A DNA stretch of 50,025 nt from Burkholderiales bacterium (GCA_947446855.1 CANFIH010000010.1:1-50025); one strand, 5' to 3'; shown: positions 41,222-50,025, counted from the first letter of the stretch. A program made the numbers and translations. The notes: generated by a model not told the origin, from the letters alone.

Positions 41222-41983
41222 ATGCCAGCACAACGCGTCCTCATCACCGCCGCTGCCAGCGGCATCGGATTACAAACCGCACTGGATTTTCTGGCGTCCG
41301 GGGCCCGGGTCTTTATTTGCGACGCCGATGCCTGGGCCTTGCAGCAGACGCTGCAGGCGCACCCTCAGCTCGCGGGCATGCTGTGCGACGTGTCGGACGA
41401 GGCACAGGTTGCTGCGCTGTTTGAGCAAGGCCTGCTGGCGCTGGGTGGCTTGGATGTGCTGGTCAACTGCGCCGGCATTGCCGGGCCCACGGCCAACGTG
41501 GCCGAGATGGACTTTGCCGCCTGGCGCCAATGTCTGGCGGTGAATCTGGACGGTACTTTTTTGTGCTGCCGAGCGGCCGCCCAAGTGATGGGCGCGCAGG
41601 GGTCTGGCGCCATCATCAACCTGTCCTCCACGGCTGGCTTGTATGGCTTTCCGCGCCGGGCGCCCTATGCCAGTGCCAAGTGGGCCATTCGCGGCCTCAC
41701 CAAGACGCTGGCGCAGGAACTCGGACCTGCGGGCGTGCGCGTGAACTGCGTCTGCCCGGGCTCAGTGGAGGGGGAGCGCATGGACCGCGTGATCGCGGCC
41801 GAGGCCACCAAGACCGGGCGCAGCCAAGAGCAGGTGCGCGAGTTGTTCACGCAAACCGCATCGCTGCGCACCTTTGTGTCGGCGCAGGACATCTCCAACA
41901 CCATCCGCTTCCTGGCCTCGGCCGGCGGTGCGCGTATCTCCGGTCAGGAGATCGTGGTGGACGGCAATACCGAGACGCTGTAA
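41222..41983 (+). CDS. SDR-family oxidoreductase
   Basis: The 253-residue protein has a Rossmann fold with the cofactor motif VLITAAASGIGLQTAL, where an Ala replaces the first Gly of the usual TGxxxGIG. NCAGIAG, the catalytic Ser in NLSSTAGLYG, the Tyr-Lys pair in YASAKWAI and the C-terminal ISGQEIVVDGNTE are also present. It probably uses NAD(H) because Asp follows strand 2 (FICDADAW). The substrate is unknown. GGGAG lies just before the ATG. Confidence 0.9.
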   Translation: MPAQRVLITAAASGIGLQTALDFLASGARVFICDADAWALQQTLQAHPQLAGMLCDVSDEAQVAALFEQGLLALGGLDVLVNCAGIAGPTANVAEMDFAAWRQCLAVNLDGTFLCCRAAAQVMGAQGSGAIINLSSTAGLYGFPRRAPYASAKWAIRGLTKTLAQELGPAGVRVNCVCPGSVEGERMDRVIAAEATKTGRSQEQVRELFTQTASLRTFVSAQDISNTIRFLASAGGARISGQEIVVDGNTETL

Positions 41984-42185
41984 GCGCCGCGTGCGCCACT
42001 GCTGCCGCGCCCCTTTGACGACGCGGGGTTTGATCGTTCGCAAATAAGCCCATTCTGGTTGTGGGAAATTCTCCGTCGAGCATAGTGCGGCGGCGCAAAC
42101 CACCGTGGTTTGCGCAACGAGTCCGGCCGACCTTTAGCGTGGTTGTCCGGACGTCTACACAACGCTGAAACAAGAAGGAGTTTTT

Positions 42186-42887
42186 ATGCCAAGCAACAAA
42201 GCAAAGTGGTCGGCCGAGTTTTTGGGTACGTTCTGGCTCACGCTGGGCGGCTGCGGCAGTGCCGTGCTGGCCGCCGCGTTCCCCGGTGTGGGCATTGGTC
42301 TGTTGGGGGTGTCTCTGGCCTTTGGCTTGACGGTGCTGACCGGTGCCTATGCGCTGGGCCCGATTTCCGGCGGGCACTTCAATCCGGCCGTCTCCATCGG
42401 CCTGGTCGTGGGCAAACGCTTTTCTGCCTCCGAACTGCCGGGCTACATCATTGCCCAGGTGCTGGGTGCCATTGCGGCGGCCGGTCTGTTGTACCTGATC
42501 GTTTCCGGCAAGGCCGGCTTCGAGGGCGTGGGCGGCTTTGCCAGCAACGGCTTTGGTGCCAACTCGCCCGGCGGCTTCAGCATGGTGTCGGTGCTGCTGA
42601 CGGAAGTGGCCATGACGGCCATCTTCCTGATCGTCATTCTGGGCGCCACGGCCCAGAAGGCAGCGGGCGGCTTCGGTGGCTTGGCCATCGGGCTGTGCCT
42701 GACCTTGATTCACCTGGTGTCGATTCCGGTCTCCAACACCTCGGTCAACCCGGCCCGCAGCACCGGCCCGGCCCTGTTTGCACAGACCGGTGCCATGGGC
42801 GACTTGTGGCTGTTCTGGGTGGCACCCATTGCCGGCGCCATTCTGGGCGCGCTGATCTACAACGTGCTGCTCGCCGACGAGAGCTGA
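42186..42887 (+). CDS. aqpZ: Aquaporin Z
   Basis: The 233-residue water channel has six membrane helices and two NPA boxes, [11 protein letters not shown] and [12 protein letters not shown]. Arg follows the second NPA, as in the selectivity filter. The start matches AqpZ ([25 protein letters not shown]). A strong AAGGAG precedes the ATG. It stands alone after a 200-bp space that holds its promoter and no other gene. Confidence 0.95.
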   Translation: MPSNKAKWSAEFLGTFWLTLGGCGSAVLAAAFPGVGIGLLGVSLAFGLTVLTGAYALGPISGGHFNPAVSIGLVVGKRFSASELPGYIIAQVLGAIAAAGLLYLIVSGKAGFEGVGGFASNGFGANSPGGFSMVSVLLTEVAMTAIFLIVILGATAQKAAGGFGGLAIGLCLTLIHLVSIPVSNTSVNPARSTGPALFAQTGAMGDLWLFWVAPIAGAILGALIYNVLLADES

Positions 42888-42906
42888 GTCCCGCACCATT
42901 CCCGCA

Positions 42907-42934
42907 CAACGAAGGGCCCACAGGCACTTCGTTG
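42907..42934 (+). other. Hairpin after aqpZ
   Basis: CAACGAAG and CTTCGTTG form an 8-bp perfect stem 20 bp after the aqpZ stop. There is no U-tract, so it is only a weak terminator or RNA-stabilising candidate. Confidence 0.4.
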
Positions 42935-43008
42935 CGAAAGGTCAATGCAGCCGCTACACCTGCTACGGTGGCGAAGGCGGCGAAGGTGACGATTAAAAGG
43001 GGCACGGC

Positions 43009-43557
43009 ATGACAAAGCACCCCGCGCCGATTCACCAGATCGAGTTGCGCATCACGCAGTTGCCGGAGCTTTTCAACTCCATGGACCCGACGCCGTTTCA
43101 CCACTGCGACCTGGACCGCGACGCCCAGGAGTACCTGGAGAGCTGGGCCATGGGGTTCTCGCACACAAGCCACTTCCGCATCGTGGTGCATATCGAGCAC
43201 ATGCCGGCGACTGACCCGAGTGCCACGGTGGTCGAGGCCATTCACAATTTCTTTGACTACAAGGCCGACCTCACCAGGCGCCAGATTCATCTGCTGCTGC
43301 AGGAGGGGCGCACCAGCCTGTTGATCGGGCTGACGTTTCTGATGTTGTGTCTGCTCGGGGCGGACTTTTTGTCCCACTTCGCAGGCAATGCCTTTTTGCG
43401 CGTGCTGCGGGAGAGCCTGATCATCGGCGGCTGGGTCGCCATGTGGCGCCCGCTGCAGATTTTTTTATACGAATGGTGGCCCTCGGTGCGGCGCGGGAGA
43501 ATCTTCCGCAATCTGGCCAAGGCCGGTGTGCGGGTGACGCCGGCCCTGGCCAAATGA
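43009..43557 (+). CDS. Hypothetical membrane protein, 182 aa
   Basis: The N-terminal 100 residues are soluble (LPELFNSMDPTPFHHCDLDRDAQEYLESWAMGFSHTSHFRIVVHIEHM), followed by two membrane helices at about 103-125 (TSLLIGLTFLMLCLLGADFL) and 133-152 (VLRESLIIGGWVAMWRPLQIFLY). The tail is basic. AAGGGG precedes the start. It looks like a conserved two-helix protein with an N-terminal cytoplasmic domain. Function unknown. Confidence 0.8.
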   Translation: MTKHPAPIHQIELRITQLPELFNSMDPTPFHHCDLDRDAQEYLESWAMGFSHTSHFRIVVHIEHMPATDPSATVVEAIHNFFDYKADLTRRQIHLLLQEGRTSLLIGLTFLMLCLLGADFLSHFAGNAFLRVLRESLIIGGWVAMWRPLQIFLYEWWPSVRRGRIFRNLAKAGVRVTPALAK

Positions 43558-43690
43558 ACGGGCAGAGCGCATCGCCGCGGCCCAGGTAAGGCTTGGTGCA
43601 GAATCGGGCTTCCGATACACCAGCGCTTCCCGCGTCCTGGACCGGCTCAGTCTGATCTGCTGTGCCCTTGTGCGGAGTAAACGAATAGAC

Positions 43691-46483
43691 ATGTCAGCAA
43701 CCACCAGGTCCCATTCCAACTGGCGCTCCCTCAAGACGCGGGTCACCCTGTCGACCTTGGCGATTTTTCTGTTGTGCCTGTGGTCCCTGTCTTTCTACGT
43801 TGCCGATGTGATTCGCAGCAGCCTGGAGCGCCAGTACATGGACCAGTTGTCTTCCGTGGCCAAGCTCGTGGGCATGGAGATCAACGACCAGATCAATGAC
43901 CGTATGCAGGCACTGCAACGCGTCTCGCGCGAGCTCACCAACCAGGCCTTGCACGACAACCAGGCGATGCAGGCACAACTGGCGCAGCGCTTGGCCTTTC
44001 AGGGCATGTTCAACGGCGGTGTTTTCATTGCCAACGTCCAGGGTCTGGCCATTGCTTCGCTGCCACTGTCGGCCAAGCGGCTGAGTGTCTCGTACGCAGA
44101 CCGCGATTACTTTCAAAAAGCCCTGCGCGAAGACCGTCCGGTGGTGAGTGCGCCGGTGATTGGCAAGCAACTCAACGTGCCGGTGGTGGCGCTGGCCACA
44201 CCGATTCACGACGCCGCCGGCGTGGCGGTTGCAGTGCTGGTGGGCATCATCAATCTGGAAGAGAGCAGCTTTCTGGACAAGATTGTGCGCAACAACTATG
44301 GCGAGACCGGTGGCTATCTGGTGGTGTCGCGACCGGACCGCCTGGTGGTCACCGCCACCGACAAGCGCCGCGTCATGACACCAGCGGCCAAGCCGGGGCA
44401 GAGCGCCCTGGTGGACCAATTTCTGGCCGGGCAGGAAGGTGCCGGTCTGCTGGTCAGTTCCACGGGTGCGGAGGTGCTGGCCGCAGCCAGGAACATTCCC
44501 CTGGCCAACTGGTTTGTGGCCGTGGCCGTCCCGACCCGGGAGGCCTTTGCCCTGCTGCATGCGGTGCAGCGTCGCATGCTGATCGCCACCCTGTTGCTCA
44601 GCGTCTTTGCCTCCGGGCTGACCTGGCTGCTGCTGCGCCGCCAGCTGGCACCGTTGCTGGCGGCCTCCACCAGTCTGAACCTGCAATCCCAGTCGCGCGC
44701 ACCGCTGCAAGCCCTGCCCGTGGTGTCTGACGACGAAATCGGAGCGCTGATCAGCGGCTTTAACCGGTTGCTGGTGACCTTGAATGAGCGCGAAACCGAA
44801 CTGCGCATCGCGGCCATCGCTTTTGAATCACAAGAGGCTGTTTTTGTCACCGATGCCCGGTGGGTCATCCTGAAGGTCAACCGCGCTTTTTCCAATATGA
44901 CCGGGTATTCCTCCAGCGAGGCCATTGGCCAGTTCCCGCAGACGCTGCTGGGCTCCAACCCGCAGGATATGGCGGTGTATGCGCTGATGGCCCAAGGGCT
45001 GGCGTCCGACGGTCACTGGCAGGGCGAGGTGTGGGACCGGCGCAAGAATGGCGAGGTCTATCCGATCTGGCTCATGCTGAGCGCGCTGCGCAACGAAGCC
45101 CAGGCAGTCACCCACTATGTGGTGAGCATGATGGACATTACCGGGCGCAAGGCCGCTGAATCCGAAATCAGGAATCTGGCCTTTTACGATGCGCTCACCG
45201 CCTTGCCCAACCGGCGTCTGCTGATGGACCGCCTTGGTCAGGCCCTGACCCTGAGCGTGCGCCACCAGCGCAACGGCGCCCTGTTGTTTCTGGACCTCGA
45301 CAACTTCAAGGATTTGAACGACACCCAGGGGCATGACAAGGGTGACCAGTTGCTCAAGCAAGTCGCGCAGCGCCTGCAGCGCTGTGTGCGGGAGGGCGAC
45401 ACGGTGGCCCGTCTGGGCGGTGATGAGTTTGTGGTGATGCTGCAGGACTTGAGCGACCAGGTGCAGGTTGCCGCAGACCAGGCGGAGCAACTGGGCGAAA
45501 AGATCCTCGAGGTCCTGAACCGCCCCTACCTGCTGACCGATACCACCCACCGCAGCTCACCCAGCATCGGCGTGACCCTGTTCGGTGACAGGGCGGAGAT
45601 GCCGGACGACCTGCTCAAGCGTGCCGACTTGGCCATGTACCAGGCCAAGGCCGCCGGACGCAACACCCTGCGCTTCTTTGACGTGCAAATGCAAACCGCA
45701 GTGACCCAGCGCGCCACGCTGGAAGCGGCCCTGCGCGAAGCCCTGGCGCAGCAGCAGTTCCTGCTGCATTACCAGGCGCAGGTGGACGCTGCAGGCCGCA
45801 TCACCGGGGCCGAGGTGCTGGTGCGCTGGACGCGCCCGGGCATGGGCCTGGTGCTGCCGGGCGAGTTCATTGCCCTGGCGGAACACACCGGCTTGATCCT
45901 GCCCCTGGGCGAGTGGATTCTGCAGTCGGCCTGCCACCAGCTTGCCGCGTGGGCCGGGTCGCCCGGCCTGCAGCAGCTCGTGGTGTCCGTCAACGTCAGC
46001 GGTTTGCAAATGATGCAGGACGATTTTGTGCAACAGGTCGAGCGGGCGTTGGCGCGGTCGGGGGCAGACCCGCGCCGCCTGAAGCTGGAGCTGACCGAAA
46101 GCGTGCTGGTATCGGACGTGGCCAAGACCATTGACAAGATGCTGGCGCTCAAGGCCCGTGGGGTGGGCTTTGCACTGGACGATTTCGGCACCGGCTACTC
46201 GTCGCTGGCCTACCTCAAACGCTTGCCGCTGGACCAGTTGAAGATTGACCAGAGCTTTGTGCGCGACATCCTGGTGGATAACAACGACGCCGCCATCGCC
46301 AAAATGATCATTGCCCTGGGCGACAGCCTGAATCTGCAGGTGATCGCCGAAGGCGTGGAGACGCAGGCGCAGCGGGCCTACCTGGCGCAGCAAGGCTGCT
46401 TTGCCTACCAGGGCAACCTGTTCGGACCCGCCGTGGCGGTGGGCGCGTTTGCGGCCCTGGTGGCTGCGCAGCAGTCCGTTTGA
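43691..46483 (+). CDS. Cache-PAS-GGDEF-EAL cyclic-di-GMP protein
   Basis: ATG 43691 (MSATTRSHSNWRSLKTRVTLSTLAIFLLCLWSLSFYV) is chosen; a GTG seven codons earlier is possible. The 930-residue protein has a membrane helix at about 19-40, a periplasmic double-Cache domain, a second helix near 290-310 and a HAMP-like linker. It continues with PAS (about 370-490), GGDEF and EAL. The GGDEF site is intact (VARLGGDEFVVML), with an RxxD inhibitory site (REGD) five residues before it. The EAL signature reads AEVLVRW, but DDFGTGYSSLAYLKRLPLDQLKIDQSFVRD is intact. It may make or degrade c-di-GMP in response to a periplasmic ligand. Confidence 0.92.
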   Translation: MSATTRSHSNWRSLKTRVTLSTLAIFLLCLWSLSFYVADVIRSSLERQYMDQLSSVAKLVGMEINDQINDRMQALQRVSRELTNQALHDNQAMQAQLAQRLAFQGMFNGGVFIANVQGLAIASLPLSAKRLSVSYADRDYFQKALREDRPVVSAPVIGKQLNVPVVALATPIHDAAGVAVAVLVGIINLEESSFLDKIVRNNYGETGGYLVVSRPDRLVVTATDKRRVMTPAAKPGQSALVDQFLAGQEGAGLLVSSTGAEVLAAARNIPLANWFVAVAVPTREAFALLHAVQRRMLIATLLLSVFASGLTWLLLRRQLAPLLAASTSLNLQSQSRAPLQALPVVSDDEIGALISGFNRLLVTLNERETELRIAAIAFESQEAVFVTDARWVILKVNRAFSNMTGYSSSEAIGQFPQTLLGSNPQDMAVYALMAQGLASDGHWQGEVWDRRKNGEVYPIWLMLSALRNEAQAVTHYVVSMMDITGRKAAESEIRNLAFYDALTALPNRRLLMDRLGQALTLSVRHQRNGALLFLDLDNFKDLNDTQGHDKGDQLLKQVAQRLQRCVREGDTVARLGGDEFVVMLQDLSDQVQVAADQAEQLGEKILEVLNRPYLLTDTTHRSSPSIGVTLFGDRAEMPDDLLKRADLAMYQAKAAGRNTLRFFDVQMQTAVTQRATLEAALREALAQQQFLLHYQAQVDAAGRITGAEVLVRWTRPGMGLVLPGEFIALAEHTGLILPLGEWILQSACHQLAAWAGSPGLQQLVVSVNVSGLQMMQDDFVQQVERALARSGADPRRLKLELTESVLVSDVAKTIDKMLALKARGVGFALDDFGTGYSSLAYLKRLPLDQLKIDQSFVRDILVDNNDAAIAKMIIALGDSLNLQVIAEGVETQAQRAYLAQQGCFAYQGNLFGPAVAVGAFAALVAAQQSV

Positions 46484-46537
46484 GCTCGTTGCGCAAGCGA
46501 CAGGAAGAGCCGCCGGCTGGCCATACACTCGCACGCT

Positions 46538-47461
46538 ATGGAAAATCAAACCACCTCCCGGGCGCGCGTTGGAATCATCGGCTTTGGTGCCATGGGCTCT
46601 GCGATGGGGCGCAATCTGCAGCTGCGCGGCTATGCCGTCAGCGCCCGTGACATCCGGCCCGAGGCGCATGCGCAGGCGCTGGCCTGGGGCATGGGCGTGG
46701 CGGCTTCGCCGGCGGCCCTGGCGGCAGTGGTCGATGTGCTGGCGGTGGTGGTGGTCGATGCGGCGCAGATCGACGCTGTGCTGTCCGGCACATCCGACTG
46801 CCCCGGTGTGCTGGCAGGCTGCCGGCCCGGCCAGACCGTGCTGCTGTGCTCCACCATTGCGCCGCACGACACGCTGCGCCTGGCGCAAGGCCTGCTGAGC
46901 GCCGGCGTGGCCGTGGTTGATGCGCCGGTCTCGGGCGGACCGGCCAGGGCCTTGAGCGGCGAGATGAGCATGATGCTGGCCGGTCCGCCGGCCGCACTGG
47001 ACGCCATCGCCAGCCTGCTGGCCGATTTGGCCCGCAACCGTTTTCTGCTGGGCCCCCGCATCGGGGACGCCGCCCGGGCTAAGTTGGTGAACAACCTGCT
47101 GGCAGGCATCAACCTGGCGGCCGGTGCCGAGGCCCTGGCGCTGGGCATACGCCTGGGCCTGGAGCCGCAAGCCATTTTTGACATTGTCTCGGCCAGCAGC
47201 GGCAACTCCTGGATTTTTCAGGACCGCATGGCCCGCGCCATTCAGGACGACTTTGCCCCCCGCGCCGCCGCGCCCGTGCTGACCAAGGACCTGGGGCTGG
47301 CCGTCGCCCTGGCACAGACCGTGCAGGCGCACACCCCCTTGGGCCAGGCGGCACACGCCCGCTTCCAGGAAACGGTGGCGCGCGGCTGGGCCGCACTCGA
47401 TGACGCGGCCATTTTGAAAACCTATCTTGCAAACCCTGCAGACGACGCCGGCCAGGCCTGA
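46538..47461 (+). CDS. NAD(P)-dependent oxidoreductase, 3-hydroxyisobutyrate dehydrogenase family
   Basis: The 307-residue beta-hydroxyacid dehydrogenase has the cofactor motif VGIIGFGAMGSAMGRNL, the substrate signature VVDAPVSGGPARALSGEMSMMLAG and the catalytic Lys in ARAKLVNNLLAGINLAAGAEAL. Lys in APVLTKDLGLAVALAQ is also conserved. The family covers 3-hydroxyisobutyrate, tartronate semialdehyde and threonate-type substrates; the exact one is not visible. It is followed 32 bp later by an SDR gene, probably co-transcribed. Confidence 0.88.
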   Translation: MENQTTSRARVGIIGFGAMGSAMGRNLQLRGYAVSARDIRPEAHAQALAWGMGVAASPAALAAVVDVLAVVVVDAAQIDAVLSGTSDCPGVLAGCRPGQTVLLCSTIAPHDTLRLAQGLLSAGVAVVDAPVSGGPARALSGEMSMMLAGPPAALDAIASLLADLARNRFLLGPRIGDAARAKLVNNLLAGINLAAGAEALALGIRLGLEPQAIFDIVSASSGNSWIFQDRMARAIQDDFAPRAAAPVLTKDLGLAVALAQTVQAHTPLGQAAHARFQETVARGWAALDDAAILKTYLANPADDAGQA

Positions 47462-47493
47462 GCCGCATACCCCGCACAACATAAAGGAACGAC

Positions 47494-48246
47494 ATGAACA
47501 CCCCTCCCAAAATCGCGCTGGTCACCGGTGCCGGCACCGGCATCGGCAAGGCGGTGGCCCTGGCCCTGCTGGCCGATGGCTACACCGTGGTACTGACCGG
47601 GCGCCGCCTGGAGCCACTGCAGGCCGCAGTGCAGGAAGCCGGCACCGACCGCGCCCACGCCTTCAGCGCCGACTGCAGCCAGAGCGAATCGGTGGACGCC
47701 CTGTTTGCCCTGATCGAACAGAAGTTTGGCCGGCTCGATGTGCTGTTCAACAACGCCGGCATGAGCGGGCCCAAGGTGGGCTTTGAAGACATCACCTGCG
47801 CGCAGTGGCAGGACGTGGTGGGCATCAACCTCACCGGCTCCTTCCTGTGCGCGCAGGGTGCCTTTCGCCTGATGAAGAAGCAGACGCCGCAGGGCGGGCG
47901 CATCATCAACAATGGCTCCATCTCGGCCCATGCGCCGCGCCCCCACTCGGCGCCCTACACCTCCACCAAGCACGCCATCACCGGCCTGACCAAATCGATT
48001 TCGCTGGACGGGCGCAAGTACAACATTGCCTGCGGCCAGATCGACATCGGCAACGCACTGACCGAGCTGGCCGCGCCCATGGCCAAGGGCGTGCTGCAAG
48101 CGCATGGCGCCATCGCGATTGAGCCGATGATGGACGTGAAGCAGGTGGGCGAGGCGGTGTTGCACATGGCGAATCTGCCCCTGAGCACCAATGTGCAGTT
48201 CATGACCATCATGGCCACGCAAATGCCTTTTGTCGGGCGCGGCTAA
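47494..48246 (+). CDS. SDR-family oxidoreductase
   Basis: The 250-residue classical SDR has [19 protein letters not shown] (cofactor), [11 protein letters not shown], a catalytic Ser in [31 protein letters not shown] and the Tyr-x3-Lys in YTSTK. Arg in [11 protein letters not shown] after strand 2 favours NADP(H). AAAGGAACGAC precedes the start. It pairs with the upstream hydroxyacid dehydrogenase; the shared pathway is not identifiable from sequence. Confidence 0.9.
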   Translation: MNTPPKIALVTGAGTGIGKAVALALLADGYTVVLTGRRLEPLQAAVQEAGTDRAHAFSADCSQSESVDALFALIEQKFGRLDVLFNNAGMSGPKVGFEDITCAQWQDVVGINLTGSFLCAQGAFRLMKKQTPQGGRIINNGSISAHAPRPHSAPYTSTKHAITGLTKSISLDGRKYNIACGQIDIGNALTELAAPMAKGVLQAHGAIAIEPMMDVKQVGEAVLHMANLPLSTNVQFMTIMATQMPFVGRG

Positions 48247-48285
48247 GGCCTTACCGGTGCCCGTCAGCGCCTGGCGGTCTGGCCT

Positions 48286-48762
48286 TCAGGCCGGGCGCAG
48301 AAAGCCGCCTTCTGCCCAGGCCAGGGCGCTGCGCACGGTCAGCTTGAAGGCCGGTGACACGGCAGCCCGCCCCAGTTCCTCGCCGTAATCGTCCTGCGCC
48401 AGCAGAGAGGCCGTGGCGCCTTCCTCGTCGGGCACGATGGCCATTGCCACCCGGATGCGGCGCTCGCCCACCGTGATGCTCACATTGCGGTTGAGCTGGG
48501 CATAGAGCTGCTGCTCGTGCCGGCGCAGCACTTCGTTGGCGGTTTTGACCAGCGTGTGAAAGGCTGAAACGTCCAGCGGCTTGGGGTTCTTTTTGTCGCG
48601 CCCCATGGTCCAGGGCCCGACCAGGGCGGGCTCGGACTCGGTGTGCAGCGTCATGGCCACGGCCCAGCCGTCGTCGTCTTCGTTTTTGATGACGCGCGCA
48701 GTCCAGCGCTCGTCGCTCCAGATGCGGGGTGTTTGGAGGGTCTCGGGGGTTTGGTCGGTCAT
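48286..48762 (-). CDS. Conserved hypothetical protein, 158 aa
   Basis: ATG 48762 (MTDQTPETLQTPRIWSDERWTARVIKNEDDDGWAVAMTL) is preferred to the track start ten codons upstream. The soluble, acidic protein contains EPALVGPWTMGRDKKNPKPLDVSAFHTLVKTANEVLRRHEQQL, a stretch I recall as conserved in Burkholderiales hypotheticals. No motif suggests a function. It reads convergently with the SDR gene and is followed by no clear terminator. Confidence 0.8.
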   Translation of the reverse strand: MTDQTPETLQTPRIWSDERWTARVIKNEDDDGWAVAMTLHTESEPALVGPWTMGRDKKNPKPLDVSAFHTLVKTANEVLRRHEQQLYAQLNRNVSITVGERRIRVAMAIVPDEEGATASLLAQDDYGEELGRAAVSPAFKLTVRSALAWAEGGFLRPA

Positions 48763-48839
48763 GGTCGGGGGGCTTGGCGCATAGTGCCCCATTGTCCCCC
48801 GCGGGCCGCCCTGTTGGTTCAGGGCGGCGCCGGCGAATC

Positions 48840-49688
48840 TCAGTAGCTGTAAACGCCCTGGCCGGTCTTGCGTCCCAGGCGGCCGGCGGCCACCATTTCC
48901 TTGAGCAGGGGGCAGGCGCGGTACTTGCTGTCGCCGAACTCGTTCAGGTACACATCCATCACGGCCAGGCAGACGTCCAGGCCCACCATGTCGGCCAGGG
49001 CCAGCGGGCCGATCGGCTGGTTGCAGCCCAGTTTCATGCCGGCATCAATGTCTTCGGCGGTGGCCAGACCTTCCGACAGCACAAAAAATGCCTCGTTGAT
49101 CATGGGCACCAGAATGCGGTTCACCACAAAGCCGGGCGCGTTTTTCACGGTGATGGGGGTCTTGCCCAGGGCTTGCGCCATGGCGTGCACGGCGGCGTGG
49201 GTGGCATCGCTGGTTTGCAGGCCGCGGATGATTTCCACCAGCGCCATCAGGGGCACCGGGTTGAAAAAGTGCATGCCGATAAAGCGGTCGGCACGGCTGG
49301 TGACGGCAGCCAGCTTGGTGATGGAGATGGACGAGGTGTTGGACGCGATGATGACTTCGGGCCCGACGAGGGCGTCAATCTGTTTGACGATCTTGACCTT
49401 GAGGTCGTAGTTTTCGGTGGCGGCTTCAATCACCAGTTGGGCACGCTTGAGGTCTTCATACTGCGTGCTGCCGTGGATGCGTGCCATGGTGGCAACCCGC
49501 TCCACCACCGAGAGTTTGTCTTTCTTGATCAGCCGCTCCAGGCTGGACGCGATGGCGGCCACACCCTTGCTGACTGCAGCCTCTGAAATGTCGACCATCA
49601 CCACCTCGATGCCGCAGATCGCGCAAGCCTGCGCGATGCCGTTACCCATGGTGCCTGCACCGATGATGCCCACTGTTTCGATTTTCAT
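48840..49688 (-). CDS. 3-hydroxybutyryl-CoA dehydrogenase
   Basis: The 282-residue protein has the usual two domains. The NAD-binding motif is VGIIGAGTMGNGIAQACAICGIEVVMVDI. NTSSISITKLA is followed by the catalytic His region FIGMHFFNPVPLMALVEIIRGLQTS, then NAPGFVVNRILVPMINEAFFVL and LGCNQPIGPLALADMVGLDVCL. It interconverts (S)-3-hydroxybutyryl-CoA and acetoacetyl-CoA in fatty-acid or butyrate-type metabolism. PaaH-type activity is an alternative. AGGAAG precedes the start. Confidence 0.93.
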   Translation of the reverse strand: MKIETVGIIGAGTMGNGIAQACAICGIEVVMVDISEAAVSKGVAAIASSLERLIKKDKLSVVERVATMARIHGSTQYEDLKRAQLVIEAATENYDLKVKIVKQIDALVGPEVIIASNTSSISITKLAAVTSRADRFIGMHFFNPVPLMALVEIIRGLQTSDATHAAVHAMAQALGKTPITVKNAPGFVVNRILVPMINEAFFVLSEGLATAEDIDAGMKLGCNQPIGPLALADMVGLDVCLAVMDVYLNEFGDSKYRACPLLKEMVAAGRLGRKTGQGVYSY

Positions 49689-49748
49689 ATTCAGTTTCTT
49701 CCTGGAGGATGTGATGCCACTGCGGCCCCGTATTTTGACCGATCGCGC

Positions 49749-50024
49749 TTACAGAAATCCGACCGAAATCCAGGGAAAGACCGCCACGATCACGGTGCCG
49801 ATCAGCAGCGCCAGCATGTAGCCCAGGATGGGGCGTATGCCCTCGTCCGGGTTGACGCGCCCGATGGCGCAGGCCGCGTAGTAGCCCACACCCAGCGGCG
49901 GCGCAAACAGCCCCAGCCCCATGGATAGCACCACCACCATGGCGTAGTGCACGTCATGCACGCCGAGCTGGCGCGCCACCGGGAACAGCAGCGGCCCGAA
50001 CAGCACGATGGCCGGAATGCCCTC
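49749..50024 (-). CDS. TRAP transporter large permease (DctM-type), C-terminal part
   Basis: The frame stays open to the window end, so the gene is cut at its 5' end; the start in the track is an internal GTG. The visible 91 residues are the conserved end of TRAP large permeases: EGIPAIVLFGPLLFPVARQLGVHDVHYAMVVVLSMGLGLFAPPLGVGYYAACAIGRVNPDEGIRPILGYMLALLIGTVIVAVFPWISVGFL. It imports an organic acid or similar solute with a small permease and a binding protein that should lie beyond the window. Confidence 0.9.
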   Translation of the reverse strand, partial: EGIPAIVLFGPLLFPVARQLGVHDVHYAMVVVLSMGLGLFAPPLGVGYYAACAIGRVNPDEGIRPILGYMLALLIGTVIVAVFPWISVGFL

Positions 50025-50025
50025 C

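Noticed and set aside
42110-43012. Plus-strand ORF (300 aa) in another frame over aqpZ
   Set aside because: It overlaps the whole aquaporin gene, whose NPA boxes lie in the other frame; no ribosome binding site or family pattern.
45557-47482. Minus-strand ORF (641 aa) opposite the GGDEF-EAL and dehydrogenase genes
   Set aside because: Spans two well-supported plus-strand genes and shows shadow composition.
1-50025. CRISPR arrays, prophage genes, insertion sequences, tRNA or rRNA genes
   Set aside because: No spaced short repeats, integrase, transposase, terminal inverted repeats or tRNA cloverleaf with conserved T-arm sequence was noticed on reading both strands. A short RNA could still have been missed without a covariance search.

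Overview
This window is high-GC and densely coded, and looks like chromosomal DNA of a betaproteobacterium in the order Burkholderiales, family Comamonadaceae. A Rhodoferax-like organism is the best guess from gene content: a periplasmic HiPIP, TRAP/TAXI transport proteins, a lysine-alanine-rich H1-like protein, a DUF3563 protein, a DUF3297 protein and the rsmI/yraN/diaA/BON-lipoprotein block. No rRNA, tRNA, insertion sequence or CRISPR array was seen. Most lines of the ORF track are antisense or off-frame shadows of the genes listed. Several starts were moved from the track to better-supported codons.

Region 1 (1-6.2 kb) is a probable creatine catabolism cluster. It holds a creatinase (5' end outside the window), a complete PotA/D/B/C-type ABC importer and a GlxA-type AraC regulator. 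The creatinase begins inside the window with a 66-bp in-frame copy of its own active-site segment, which suggests either a rearrangement or an assembly chimera. Region 2 (6.2-16.8 kb) holds a SulP anion transporter, a putative 2OG-Fe(II) oxygenase-like protein, small conserved proteins (Zn-ribbon, DUF3297, DUF3563), a CGTC thioredoxin-fold protein, an orphan membrane-anchored TAXI protein, an H1-like protein, a universal stress protein and a hybrid histidine kinase.

Region 3 (16.8-27.6 kb) holds a second SulP transporter and then a lactate utilisation locus read on the minus strand: lutA-lutC-lutB-D-lactate dehydrogenase (four genes joined by ATGA overlaps), lactate permease and a universal stress protein ending in a strong terminator. 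A divergent FadR-family GntR regulator (LldR-like) faces it, and two copies of TGGTnnTACCA-type operator sit in the shared promoter region. Region 4 (27.6-32.3 kb) has an esterase and a DOPA-dioxygenase-like gene divergent from a LysR regulator, a flavin reductase-like gene, an unknown gene with an overlapping 53-codon ORF, HiPIP, and a TTG-started gene whose coding sequence contains a perfect 15-bp intrinsic terminator hairpin.

Region 5 (32.3-37.3 kb) is a De Ley-Doudoroff galactonate branch: an SMP-30 lactonase, a DgoR-like repressor, dgoK and dgoA, with a shared TCATCATAT motif in both promoters. A TacA/TacT-type toxin-antitoxin pair with a promoter palindrome and a cupin gene follow. Region 6 (37.5-40.2 kb) is rsmI divergent from yraN-diaA-BON lipoprotein, with start codons one base apart. 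Region 7 (40.3-50 kb) carries RarD, two SDR oxidoreductases, aquaporin Z, a Cache-PAS-GGDEF-EAL protein, a 3-hydroxyisobutyrate-dehydrogenase-family enzyme, a conserved hypothetical, 3-hydroxybutyryl-CoA dehydrogenase and the C-terminal end of a TRAP large permease.
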